A stretch of DNA of 64,000 nt, taken from assembly GCA_029216955.1 (NCBI GenBank), contig JANAVB010029819.1, positions 31,957,028 to 32,021,027 of the forward strand, given 5' to 3'. A program made the position numbers and the translations under genes. The notes under the pieces are model-generated. The model had not been told where the DNA came from. It did no database searches and worked only from the letters and a program-made list of their open reading frames with translations. Positions 24,360 through 35,035 of this stretch are shown here, in pieces (the first letter of the stretch is position 1; each line of letters begins with the position of its first letter). Source of the stretch: Iris pallida. Taxonomy: Eukaryota; Streptophyta; Magnoliopsida; Asparagales; Iridaceae.

Positions 24360-27079
24360 TGTAACGCCCGTGGCTCGTATTATATATTTTTGTATACGTG
24401 TACGGAATCCCAACCCGTAATTAGACTTGTCTTGTTTAACTTGATCCTGGTTTAATCTTACCTTGGTTTATTTTGGGTTCATCCTGGATCGACTTGTCTT
24501 GACTGGCTAGTCTTGGGTTTGCATTGGCATGGGTTAGTTAGCATTTCCTGGTTCATGTGGTTTATCCTGGCCTTGGCCTGCATTAGGTTCGGTTGGGTTC
24601 GGCTTGGTTGGGTTCGGTTTGGGTTGATAAGTAAACCCCTACCTGCCACCATCCCTCATTTATTAACCCAACCACCATTCTCTCTCTTCATTCATTACTC
24701 ATTTACTCCTCTTTTCTTCTTCTTTCTTATCACCTTCTCCATCTACGCCACCGTAGGCAAGTGTAACTTGCTATCACAAGAGAACACAATGTTTTTATGG
24801 ATCATTTAGCTTCCTTGCCTGACTTTAGAACTTGACTTTTCTCATTTCGATGCATGGATTTTTCTAGATCAAGGTTTTAGCATTCTTTCATTTTCATGGT
24901 TTGATCTACTAAACTGGCTTGTTTGCGAAAACTGAGATTTCCATGTGGTAGACATTCTGATGTTACACAAGTTTGGTTTTGGAATGGTTGGATTTCACCG
25001 AGACTTGACCGAAATGGGACTTTTCTTGAGCTCTTGAGCTTTTACGCCTGCTTGTACCGGCCTTGGGGAGAAGATGAAGTTTTTACGCACACGTTCTTAT
25101 GTGCTAGTGTAGTATTAAGTTTTACGCCCACGTTTTACGTGTCAGCAGATTATTTACCCCTTTACGCACACATTTTTACGTGTCCGCATAGTATTCCCTT
25201 TTTACGCACACGTATTGCGTGCCAGCGTAATCCTTCTACGCCGAGTTCACTTGAACTCTATGCAGGGGCCTTCCCGTTCGCGTAGACTCGCGCTCGTATA
25301 TTCTTCTGTCGCGTCGAGTCACGCTAGCGTAGAGTGCCCCGTACGTAGAGCCTCGCTCACGTAGAGCCTTGCGTGCGTAAAGTTTCAGTTGGGTGCTCGT
25401 GTGCGTAAAGTTCCGCTTTCATAGGGTGCTTGCTATGCGTAGAGCGTTTGCTCTCGTAGAGCGCTTGCTCGCGTAGAATCCTACTTGCATGCACTCTTGC
25501 TCGCGTAGAGCTGCCCATCCTTAGGTCTTGACCGCGTAGAGCTGTTTTACGCTCAGGGTCCATTTGGCCTAGCGTACTCTTCCTCGCGTAGAGACTTTGA
25601 GTCCCTATGGCATACGTCGTTGCCCTTTTATATTCTTACGTCTTTTATCACGAACTTGATAACTTGAAATAATTGACATGACTGGACTGATAATTGTACA
25701 CGATATGGTATAATAAGTGAACTGACATAACATGACAAGACATGACAAGCAAGCCTGATGGGAACTATTGAATGTTGTTGCGACGGCTAGCATGACATGA
25801 CAAGAATGAATAGCCTGGACTCCGTGGACGATTGTGTTTGTACAAGTGAACCAATACTGTCTCGTATCATGTCTAGGACAGGGACCCTTGAGTACCACGG
25901 TCAGGGGTACCTACTGAAATTGACTAAGGCTAATTACTAGAACAATCCAGTAGTCATGAAAAGATTTCCCAGCTATAGGCAATCCCGTTATCTGGGCGCG
26001 CATGTGGACTTGTAGCCTGCCGACGAGTAGGGCACATTTCTAGCACACTATCATGTGTTGCACCCTTCATGAACGGATATTCGACCTGGATAACCTGGAT
26101 GGTCTGCAGGGCTTGTGTATGTTAGAATATCTTATTGCATCTTACTAGTAACTAGGCCTGTGATAACCTTAGCTAGTTAAAGTATCAAGCCGTACTCATT
26201 GCTCGGCCGTGATTGATTGGATGGAGTCTAACCCAGTCTAGTCTTGTCCTGATCCTGTACAAGATTATTACATGACCTGATTGCTTGTGCTTTACTTTAT
26301 CGATAATTGGTGGAAACCAAGTTCTGTTCAGACGAAGGGTTACAACCCCGATTCTTGTTTGGTTTAAGGGTTGTAACTCGGTTATCCGAATAGTCCCATG
26401 GTTATCTCATCGTATATCATCACAATTTTCTATATTTTTCCAGTCTTTATTATTTAATTATGTTTTGTGCTAATTGCTGGTTTTAAGTTCTTATGTGAGC
26501 CTCCTTTGTGGCACTTGCTCTTTCTGGGGTCTGATCCAGCTGGTTTTGTATGGCCAAATATCGGAGTAGCTCCAGAGGATCTCTCTACCTTCCAGCAAGA
26601 TGGTGACCACCAGGCGTAACCAAGGCAACGAGTGGGTTTCCCTTTTGTTCTCCCACTTTATTGTAAAAATATTCTTTTGAGGTGTTTAGCCGGCGAGCAC
26701 GTGTTAGCTCGTATTGCACTTTACTTATTGTCTGCCTACGGGCTGTAACATGATTGACGATTCCTAGGGTTGATCATGCATGACTGAAACTCTTGCTAGT
26801 CTTCACCTTTTGTACGACTAGCTTCATGATCATCCAAATATGTAATGTATAGGACGCCTTACTATTGTATATTTGATGCTCTAACATCTTGTGACTGCTT
26901 TTACTTACTTGAGATTGAGACAATAGGCTTGTTCATGACCATAAGAGACTGATGGCTTGTAGTTAAACCCTCATGTATCTAGACAGCCGTGACCGTATAG
27001 CAAGGTGGATTCCATTTCAATATACGTAGCTGGCCATGTATGCCCCCGCTCTCCAGTATTCTGGTTCTGGGGCGTTACA
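24360..27079 (+). repeat. 3' LTR of the Tekay-type element
   Basis: 2720 bp, TGTAACGCCC to GGGGCGTTACA with 9-bp inverted ends, followed by the target duplication ATATC. It carries the TTTACGCACACG and GCGTAGAGC arrays at about 25080-25590, as in the 5' LTR. Downstream backbone blocks (GAGTACCACGGTCAGGGGTA, GCCTACGGGCTGTAACATGA) are shared with all copies. Confidence 0.93.
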
Positions 27080-27171
27080 ATATCTCTTTACGGAGTTTCA
27101 CGTATTTCATGTTCTTCATGTACAACTCTTTACAATATTTCATGTATTTTATGCTACTACTCGTTCTATAT
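27080..27171 (+). repeat. Family D LTR, segment 2
   Basis: 92 bp of the host LTR between two insertions: it begins with the ATATC duplication of the Tekay-type element and ends with the TATAT duplication of the solo LTR. Confidence 0.75.
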
Positions 27172-28549
27172 TGTCACGACCCGCACCCAGTATAGGGGCA
27201 CGAGAAGTGGTTACGTCCAGCCTACGCCGCAGTGTCGGCGGTAGTAAGCTGTTCTAGGTTGCTAACTAATCTCATGCAGTGAATATAAAAAAATACTTGT
27301 CCTGATATCAGCTCCGAATGGAAGGCAAGTAAAGGGTATGATCTACTCAAACACAGTCTAAGCACGAAAAGATAACACAGAAGTTATACCTAAGGAATTA
27401 AAGACAACAACAACTAACTGCTAAAATAATATACCAATATCTCAAACCAACTTAATACAGACTCAATATCTTAACTTTAATACAACAAGCCAAAATATGA
27501 AAGCTAAAGTAGTGTACTAGCTAATCTCCTGAATCATTCCTGAGAGTCGGGACCAAAGGTAGCTAATCCCTCGCCAGGTCCATGGTAAGCAGGGCATGTG
27601 TCCACAGGATTATCATCTGTAATATTTTCAACAGGTCCAATCAGGACGGGAACGAGCACAACTCATCAAGAAAAACCTAAGTAAATGACAAAGAACTATA
27701 AAGCAGTTATAGACAATTTTATTGATGAGCATGGCAGTTCTATGCAGGTAATGATGGCACAGAGACACAGTAAGATACAAGAAAAGAAAGGTAACTAAAA
27801 CAAGAGGAGAATCATGGCAATGAAGACTGTAATAAAAGCTAACTGAACTAGAATATCATGTGTGTGTCCAGACAGTACGATATAAGTCTAATATAATTCC
27901 AGTGTGAGTCCAGTCCATATAATCTGATACCAGATAATTTCCAGTACAAGATGAGTCCAACAGTGATCAATGAAACCAGGGTGAGTCCAACTATGATCTA
28001 ACAGTGTGTTTTAAAATATCGAGGTCGACATGTAAACGGCTGTAGGTATCAGGCACATCTCTCACTGATCAGGCAAGAGATGGCTACGCTTCCAGTAGAT
28101 TCCAGTTTGGAGATTCCAGATTTGGGGTATGTCTACATGTCTTACTCAATATTTCCCCGCCCAGCAAGTGAATCCAGTACAAGACACAAAAATCGAGATG
28201 AGTCCGGCCAAATGATGATTCCAGAAATGATTCCGGAATGATTCCAGTGATTCCAGTAATAGAGATCAGTAAGTAAGGTATGTGTCGCATACATGAATCC
28301 AAAAATATCCATACGTGTTGATACAGAGAATCACATAGAACTAACTAGAACTGAAATACAGTAATCGACAAATAAATAAGAGAATTATCAGAGAATGTAC
28401 TCGCCTGTTACTCTAGAAAGAGTAGTGTAATATCAGATGTCTGTACCAGGGTCACAATGTCCTAAAATAGAGCAATACAGTTATGACATGTCCAAAATAA
28501 AGGTAAATGAAATCTACAATGCAATCTATATGAATTCTAAGCCAATCTA

Positions 28550-28880
28550 GGTCAAAGTCAAACTTGGTCAACACTACAGTCAAACTAAGTCAAATTAAGT
28601 CATACTAGGTTACAAGAAGTTAAACTAAGTCATACAAGGTCAAACAAGGTCAAACAAGGTTAAACAAGTCTAATCTAGGTTAAAGTCAACTCCTGGTCAA
28701 CACTCTAATCAAACTAGTCAAATACTAGTCAACATGATCAATCTGGGTCAAGTCTAAGACAAACTTAGACCAACTAAGGTATTGGTCAAACAAAGACTAG
28801 TCAGTCAGGTAATTAGGTTAATCTTGACTAATGGTCAACATCCAGTCAAACCCTATAAGGCTAACTCACAACCAAACATA
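28550..28880. repeat. (AAGGTCAAAC)n-like degenerate repeat
   Basis: Many copies of GTCAAACTAAG, GGTCAAACAAG and AGTCAACTC words at 8-20 bp spacing. The same block in opposite orientation is at about 12070-12180 in the host LTR, so it belongs to the family D LTR. Confidence 0.8.
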
Positions 28881-29389
28881 GGCTAACCTGTCTTAGGATA
28901 CCTAAGATACTATAATACTAGGCTAAGGTATAACCAACTTCCTATACAAGGTATATCACTCACAAATACATATAGTACAAACCAAACTTAACCCTATAAT
29001 CAAGCAAATCCATACTCTAACTCAAATCAAGACTCAACTCCTATTATCTCACTTAACCCCATACATATCTTCATCTACATGGGACTACCCATATAACTCA
29101 AGTTACAATAATACCCTTATATAGGTCAAAACCCTAACCAACTAGTTTACAGTCTAGGGTTTAGTCAAACCTTAGTCACCAAGTCATTTAGAGTCCATCT
29201 AAGTCCATTCTAGGTCAATTAGGTCAAGGTTTGACCTATAGTTGACTTTGGTCAACCTTGGTCAACAATGGTTACTAGTAGGGTTTTTGGTCCATTAGGT
29301 CAATTTAGGGTTAGCCCTTATGCCATAGGTTAGATACTCTTGGCCATAGGCCATCTTATAGGTTTTCATATAAACCTATACTAGAAGTT

Positions 29390-29394
<5 letters not shown>

Positions 29395-29475
<81 letters not shown>
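29395..29475. repeat. (TA)n microsatellite
   Basis: About 40 TA units without interruption inside the solo LTR. Confidence 0.95.
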
Positions 29476-29477
<2 letters not shown>

Positions 29478-30099
29478 TCTATCTACCCATATACCAAAAT
29501 AGGATTTCTATATACTATACAACTCACATACACACATTTATATAACATCACTATAGGAAAACTAATACAAATATACATATATCAATATATATATATACCT
29601 ATATATATAAACCTATATATATACTATATATATATAGAGAGACAAAGGGAAAGAGAGAGGGACTGAATGAGAGAGAGAGTGAGACAGTGAGAGAGGGGTC
29701 TGGACTGAGAAGGGGGAGGGTCATGGTTTCCAGAAATTCTGGAACCAAACCTGGCCCAAACACACACACACAGAGGATACATATATACATACATATGTAT
29801 ATATATATAACTACACACACACACCACCATTTCTCCCCAAATTTCACCCACACACACACTAACATTTATACAACATGTTAACCTAATAATAACATAGCAT
29901 TATATGCAAAAATCATCATTAAAATACAATCAAAATTCATTTTAGAAAACTGGGAATAAATCCCAAAACTGGAATATTGGACAGTAAACCTAGATCTTAG
30001 GTTAAACCAAACACCACCTAAATCAAACTAAAATGGCCCAATGTTGGTTGGTAACTGTAGCCCCTAGGTTAGACTAGGTCCCTAGTAGCCTGACACGGT

Positions 30100-30760
30100 G
30101 TCACAACACGACACGGCGTGTCCACGAGGGTTCAAAGTCGCTCGGGTAAACGAGAATACACTGATACACACGTATCAGTGCAAAAACTAAAAAGGGTCTA
30201 GGACACGACACAAGGCGACACAGGCCTCGTGCTCGTACCCGAAGGTGCGCCTAGGTCTAGGCTACGTATCCACGTGCCTGATACGCGTCCACGTGTCGTG
30301 TAGAGTGGACACGACACACGTATCAGAAGCCCTAAAATACGTGTTCAGACTGTGTGTCAGTGTTTTCGCGTGTCTCGTGTTCGCGACACGGGACACGTGA
30401 CACCACGTGGTTGTGTCCAATGTGTTCGCCTATGGATAGGCTTCGTGTCTATGACACTACGAAGTGTCCACGTGTCGTGTACAGTGGACACGACACGCTC
30501 AAAGTCGAGTGTCTGTGTGTGTACACTGTACACTGAACGACCCTTCATGAGTCGATTTCGTGTCCGACACGACACGAGGTCATCCCAAACTTTGGAGATG
30601 ACCTGTCAGTCATTGCCCCGTGTCGTGTGTCAAGTTTGACGTGTCCAAGTGACGTGTCCAGTGAGAACTGACATAGTGGTAGCAGGGCATTTTCCCTGTG
30701 TACTGTGCAGTGTGTCCCGAGGGCTTTGTGTCCAGTTTTGGACACGACACAAGGCCAACT
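30100..30760. repeat. Array of CACGACACG / CGTGTCGTGTCC words in the solo LTR
   Basis: Dense, partly palindromic repeats such as CGTGTCGTGTAGAGTGGACA followed by CGACACACG, and again CGTGTCGTGTACAGTGGACA followed by CGACACG. Local CG content is high against an AT-rich LTR. It is the family D counterpart of the arrays in the Tekay-type and Tat LTRs. Confidence 0.85.
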
Positions 30761-31874
30761 TGTGCTCAGTGAGTAGGGGTTAGGGTTAGCTAGGTCTAGG
30801 CTAGAATTTGGTTCAAAAATATTTGGAAAATAGTGTGTATTTTATACTATGACAGTGAGCAATTTACACTAAAATTCAATGATTTAACAAATAGGATACG
30901 TGTCCGATACGACACCAAATAAACCCTAAAATTTACCAAACCTAAAAACAGAGCTAGGGTTTACCTAGATGCATGCAATTGTGAAGAAAAACACTATATT
31001 AACAAGGTTTAGGAATAATTACCTCTTGGTGCACAAAGTCTTGAATTTCACTAAATGAGGGTGTGTATCCTCTAACCTCAACTTGTCCTTGCTTGATGAA
31101 ACTTGAGTATCACACTTCCCTAGGCTCCCTTAGATTGTAGGTGACCCAATGGAGAAAACTAGAGGTCCAAATCTTGTGAAATGAAGAAGTTATGGCTAAA
31201 TGAGTGGGGTAGTTTTCTAGGTTTTCTTCTAGGTTTTGATTTCACATGAACTTGGTTTTGAGATCTAAGTGTTGGTTATATAGGAAGGGGGTGGCAAGGG
31301 GGTGTCATGGCCGGCCACACAATGGTCATGGGGGGGGGGTTCAAGACTTCTAGGCTAAGAGAATGACTTTGGTGCCAAAGAATAGATCTTTTGCACAAAT
31401 CAAGCATAATATCTATTAAAGGTAGTTTAGATATTTTTATTCTTTGACTAAATAAAAATATCACCCTCTAGTCATTCTAGGTTAGGGATTAACCTATAGA
31501 TTAGGGTAATCTAAGTTAGGGACTCTCAAGTCACTAATCAAGAGTCCATGAATAGTAAAATCTCACTAATCCCACTTAATTCCAATTAAATCCTAGAAAA
31601 TTACCAAAATACCCTTTAGGCTAAAAAGCCCTAATTTGATGTTCTAAACCTATGGCTAGGCTCACATGATCATGGTTAGTATCTAGGACAAGTAACTCTA
31701 AGGTTACACTAGGGTTTCATTAGTAAATCACAAAGTCATAAGCCATGACTTAGAAAATAATTTTAATCTAACTAAAAATCACCAAAATTCATAACATGAC
31801 TAAATCACCATTAATAAATAATAAAAATAATAAATTTTCAAAAATACCCCAATTTCAGAAAACTGGGTCTTACA

Positions 31875-32394
31875 TATATTTTCTGTTATGTTTTGGATCT
31901 GTTCAGAGATATGTACTCGTTTCCGTCCTGACAGGATAACATTGAAAATTTTATAGATGATACATGCCCTACCTGCTATGGATCTGAAGATGGTTTAGCT
32001 ACCTTGGGTCCCGACTCTTAGGAGTGATTGGAAGACTAGTTTAGTAGACTTGTTTAGTTTCTATTTAGAACTTGAATTGTAATAAGTGGATACTTTGACT
32101 ATATTGAGATTGTTTTCAGATATTATTATTTTAGTAGTTATTTAAGTTGTTGTTTTTTTTATTTTATACAGTTATTTACATTTCTGTTTATCTTATTGTG
32201 CCTTAGATTGTGATTGAGTATTATCATATCTTATACTTGTCCTCAATTCGGAGTTGAGATCTACGACAGGTACATTATATATATTGCGTGAGTTGTTAGT
32301 TAGCGACCTAGAACAGCGTTCTACTACCGATTCTGTGGCATAGGCTGGGCGCTATTATGCATTCGTGCCCCTATACCGAGTGCGGGTCGTGACA
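31875..32394 (+). repeat. Family D LTR, segment 3 (3' end)
   Basis: Continues the host LTR after the solo LTR, starting with the TATAT duplication and ending GTTCTACTACCGATTCTGTG...GTGCGGGTCGTGACA at 32394. No leader or primer-site sequence of the Tekay or Met type follows, so the internal region of this element is lost or replaced. Confidence 0.82.
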
Positions 32395-33379
32395 ATGGTG
32401 AACCACTACTGTAGCATGTTAAAATGTTAAACAGTAGCATGTTAAACAGTAAAATGGATGGATATGATTTGTGTTTCTTGTTTTAGTTTCATTATGTCTG
32501 GAGATGGAAGCCAATCAATTAGAGATGAATTTTATAGTGATCATGAAGCAAATAAAGTTAATGGGGGTGAATATAATAATGGGGATCATTCTATTGGTTA
32601 TCAAGCAAGCATTTCTGATCGATTCGATGATTATTTCATTATCTTTATCTAATAGCATTTCAAAATCTTTATCTAGTAGTTTATATGTATTTGTTTTATA
32701 ATACGTTCAAATATTTGATTAATTTCTCAGGTACTCCAAACCTTATTATTTTTGATGAATATGGATGACCAGTTGATATTGAATCAGAAAAATTTGCAAC
32801 TGTTGTTGGAAAGATAACAAAGACATATTGCCCACCTGCAATTGATTCTTGGATAAAGGTCCATAAAGTATGAAAGAAGACATATGGAGAGGTGTTAATA
32901 TGAGTAAATGTAGTTTATAAAAAATGTTAAATATTTATATCATATGAAGAAAATTGTCTTTGCAGAAAAAATATGTTTTGCACGAATTTTTTACGGCAAA
33001 AGATTTAGAAAAAGCTAATATTTAACGAAAAAATTGGAAGTCTAACCTCCAAAAAAGTGTGATATGTATCCAACAGTTGTTGAGAGAGAAAGAAGTAGGC
33101 CTAGTAACATTGTAAAGAAAGAAGATTGGAAAGACTTTGTTGATTTCTGCTCTACTGCTGGAGACAAGATTCGTCGTGTTGGTAAAGAAGTGAGGAAAAA
33201 AGTTAAGGTACTACGCACAACTGGTAGGACTGGAAGCACGAGGGTAGCACATAAGCTGGTATTACTTACTATACATATTTCACTATTTTGTTTTTATTTA
33301 TTTATTTTCTTATATTTTGTTGCAACACGATATTTTGTTTGTATTTTGATATAGAAAAAAGGATAGTCCTACTGGTAAG
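32395..33379 (+). pseudogene. Fragment of a plant En/Spm (CACTA) transposase-type gene
   Basis: Scattered exon-like blocks in plus orientation: M-S-G-D-G-S-Q-S-I-R-D-E-F (from about 32494); G-T-P-N-L-I-I-F-D-E-Y-G then stop, D-I-E-S-E-K-F-A-T-V-V-G-K-I (about 32731-32820); K-K-Y-V-L-H-E-F-F-T-A-K-D-L-E-K-A (about 32965); and I-V-K-K-E-D-W-K-D-F-V-D-F-C-S...T-T-G-R-T-G-S-T-R-V-A-H (about 33107-33255). The last block resembles the 'W-x-x-F-V ... H-x-x-G-x-x-S-F/T-A/R' region of the plant Ptta/En/Spm transposase family. Several stops and probable introns. It ends at the LTR start at 33380; no CACTA termini are visible around it. Confidence 0.55.
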
Positions 33380-33825
33380 TGTAACCCCCTTGAACCGAAT
33401 TCTGGGATTTTCTTGAATTTTTGAAATTTTATTTCTTCTAAATTTTTTCTAGATCTAAAATCATAAATTTGAATTAGCTTTTCAATCGCGATATGTTATA
33501 TATTTTTACTATCGGGTTTTTGGCTTTACGAATGGTTTACTAAAAATTTGTATAGTTTTGGGCTTAGATAGCCTAGTAAATAAATTAATTATTACGAACT
33601 CTTCTCTAAAATGGGCTCAAATCCATTAGCGTAATTTTCTATATAAAATAATCTGAATCAAATTTTATATAAGAAAATATTTAGAACATTTTTATAGAGT
33701 ATATTTTGATACTAATATGTATATGTATTGGCTATTGGGCCTATTGGATTTCAACTAGTTTTTGGCCTAGGGGCCTAATAAATAGTAATTGTTATATTTA
33801 AATTATTATATTCGAAAAACACCTA

Positions 33826-33879
33826 TTTGCTTCTGAGTTTGAGATTAGTAAACTATTATATATACATACATATATATAT

Positions 33880-33977
<98 letters not shown>

Positions 33978-34002
33978 TACTAATTTCAAACTCAGAAGCA
34001 AA
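33826..34002. repeat. Foldback: 30-bp inverted arms around (TA)n
   Basis: The arm TTTGCTTCTGAGTTTGAGAT...TAGTAAACTA (33826-33855) is the reverse complement, with one mismatch, of 33973-34002. The loop is a nearly pure TA tract. The left arm alone is kept in the truncated 3' LTR at 41228-41257. Confidence 0.85.
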
Positions 34003-34029
34003 ATATATATATATATAAAAAAAAAAAAA

Positions 34030-34106
<77 letters not shown>

Positions 34107-34449
34107 TATATATCTATATATATTTTTTTGGGCCGGGAATTTATTCTACATGAAAATAATTATAGTTGCTAATAGATTCTAAAGAGGGAATTTCTTGGAT
34201 TTGGTTTCTTATTTGGCTATTGGCCCAATTCATGAAATATCTTTTTGGGGGAGCTTCTTGGAAGCTTCCTCTCACATGTTTGGGAGCATGCATCACCATT
34301 ATTTAATGGGGGCTCTCCATTCCTTATCCACAATCCTAATGCATCCTAAGTGAATCGTGTCTGTGTCCATTCATCTTATTCTATTTACTTACAATTACAT
34401 TGAATACTTTTTCGTGTCCACAAGTTCGACACAATAAAATCCCATTATT

Positions 34450-35035
34450 GTGACACACACCAAGCCCCGGCCGACTCCTCTCCCTAGCCGTGCCACCGAC
34501 TCCCACCAGAATCCCCATTCTCCGTCACGACCACCAGTGGCACCGTTCCAAACCAACACAAACCACCACGGGACACCATCATCCTCCTTATAACCATCGA
34601 CCTAGCCATCTATCTGCCTCCCGCCAACCATCTCTGTCGTCCCACCATAGTCCTCGCCACCAGCACATACGTAATCATCACCACTAGCACCACCTAGGCG
34701 ACCATCCCGGCCGCATGGCCCCGCCGCCTGTATACCCCGACCACCGCCATGTCTCAAATTCGACCACCACCCATCAAAAATGCCATCCAAGGAAAGAAGA
34801 AGGAAAGGACCAAACTCACCTTGAGCCACTCCCCTTTCCTTCGTGCTGCCGATCCGGCCTGTCAGTCCTGCCTCCGGCCCATGACCTCCATCCGCCGTCG
34901 GCCCGAAAGATCTGTGCCAAGCTGCCGCCAGGCTCGTCTCCTCCGTCCATTCTTCATGAGTGACCTTGGTCCCGACTTCGCCTGGCCGACTCCAACGCCG
35001 ACGCCCGCCGACGAATTCCCTGGGTGAGCCGCATT
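34450..35035 (+). other. C-rich, leader-like block of the family C LTR
   Basis: A CCACC-, CCGTC- and CGCC-rich stretch in an otherwise AT-rich LTR, with a counterpart at 5459-5960. It ends at GGGTGAGCC, a good plant 5' splice-site match. This may be the transcribed leader exon of the element or an old captured host segment; the sequence alone does not decide. No TATA box is obvious directly upstream. Confidence 0.45.

Larger units (their letters stand above)
12822..27079 (+). mobile_element. Full-length Tekay-type Ty3/gypsy element (chromovirus) with nested CACTA
   Basis: Bounded by LTRs that begin TGTAACGCCC and end GGCGTTACA (3' copy) or GTGTCACA (5' copy). The five bases before (12817-12821) and after (27080-27084) are both ATATC, a clean target-site duplication. 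Inside are a leader, gag, protease, RT, RNase H, integrase and chromodomain in the Ty3/gypsy order, then a polypurine tract. Without the CACTA the element is about 10.4 kb. Gag and pol occupy one reading frame from about 19596 to 23590, as usual in this clade, but with twelve in-frame stops and at least two frameshifts near the end, so it cannot make its own proteins. It sits in a family D LTR. Confidence 0.93.
27172..31874 (-). repeat. Solo LTR of family D, 4.7 kb, opposite orientation to its host LTR
   Basis: On the minus strand it starts TGTAAGACCC and ends CGGGTCGTGACA. Flanking five bases are TATAT on both sides (27167-27171 and 31875-31879). There is no primer site, polypurine tract or coding frame inside, so it is a lone LTR, the usual outcome of recombination between the two LTRs of one element. 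Its first 500 bp in plus coordinates are the reverse complement of 31875-32394, because host and insert belong to the same family in opposite orientation. Sub-features: GTCAAAC repeats (28550-28880), (TA)n (29395-29475), GA- and CA-rich microsatellites (29630-29860) and a CACGACACG array (30100-30760). Open frames in the array and microsatellites are composition effects. Confidence 0.85.

Noticed and set aside
29599..29881. Frames of 64-88 codons with T-H-T-H or S-L-S-L repeats
   Set aside because: Translations of CA, GA and TA microsatellites.
30352..30745. Cys- and Val-rich open frames on both strands
   Set aside because: Translations of the CACGACACG array within the solo LTR.
27172..32394. 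A 5.2 kb DNA transposon with about 500-bp terminal inverted repeats
   Set aside because: The inverted similarity is real, but the right arm is the end of the host LTR. A TATAT duplication flanks 27172-31874 instead, and no duplication flanks 27172-32394. A solo LTR in a related LTR of opposite orientation explains all of it.
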